Source of the DNA: Alphaproteobacteria bacterium
GTDB lineage: Bacteria > Pseudomonadota > Alphaproteobacteria > RF32 > CAG-239
Reading direction: 5' to 3'
DNA: 6,291 nucleotides
Assembly (NCBI GenBank): GCA_017645485.1
Contig: JAGCOI010000243.1
Coordinates: 1 to 6,291, forward strand
The notes beneath the pieces were generated by a model. That model worked only from the letters and a program-made list of their open reading frames with translations. It made no database searches and was not told the DNA's origin. The translations under genes and the position numbers were made by a program. Shown here in pieces: positions 6,285 to 6,291 of the stretch. Each line of letters begins with the position of its first letter. The first letter of the stretch is position 1.

Positions 6285-6291
6285 GCTTCGC
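6274..6291. repeat. Part of a probable dispersed palindromic intergenic repeat, cut by the window edge
   Basis: GAGATTGCCACGCTTCGC (on the other strand GCGAAGCGTGGCAATCTC) matches my recollection of a short palindromic element, usually written around ATTGCGAGCGAAGCGTGGCAATCTC, that is scattered between genes in many bacterial genomes. Only one half is visible, and the matching ATTGC arm would lie beyond 6291. The local composition (GC-rich inside an AT-rich gap) also differs from the surrounding leader. The identification rests on memory of the motif, not on a search. Confidence 0.5.

Noticed and set aside
1..6291. CRISPR array, insertion sequence, tRNA or rRNA gene, toxin-antitoxin or defence genes
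   Set aside because: No spaced direct repeats, transposase motifs, RNA-gene signatures or small paired genes were seen. Nearly all bases are accounted for by recognised housekeeping genes.

Overview
This 6.3 kb window is a dense, chromosomal housekeeping region with about 98% coding sequence. It is AT-leaning, and every stop codon seen is TAA. The gene content and the order gpmI – envC-like – ctpA – rppH point to an alphaproteobacterium. The low GC and small gaps suggest a reduced-GC lineage of the kind found among gut or host-associated Alphaproteobacteria, but that placement is inference from gene order and protein style only.

Layout: positions 1-140 hold the Lys/Glu-rich C-terminal tail of an unidentified + strand gene. 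mnmE (149-1483, +) follows after 8 bases and encodes the tRNA-modification GTPase. It ends one base before the stop of rppH, so the two transcription units meet tail to tail. Reading leftward from the right edge on the - strand is a tight four-gene cluster: gpmI (6144-4615), an EnvC/LytM-type amidase activator (4611-3316), ctpA (3298-1973) and rppH (1973-1485). The gaps are 3 bases, 17 bases and a 1-base TAATG overlap, so this is very probably one operon. A candidate promoter lies at 6179-6206.

Functionally, the cluster joins glycolysis (GpmI), two exported envelope proteins (the amidase activator and the CtpA protease) and a 5'-end RNA decapping enzyme (RppH). EnvC-like and CtpA proteins both act on peptidoglycan remodelling in the periplasm. 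GpmI and RppH look like operon companions rather than partners in one pathway.

The right-hand 147 bases (6145-6291) contain no gene. They hold the operon leader, an AT-rich palindrome that includes the -10 region, and at the very edge part of what looks like a dispersed palindromic repeat.

I found no evidence of a new defence, mobile or biosynthetic system. The points worth a second look are the edge repeat, a few departures from family consensus, and gene-order differences from typical Alphaproteobacteria.
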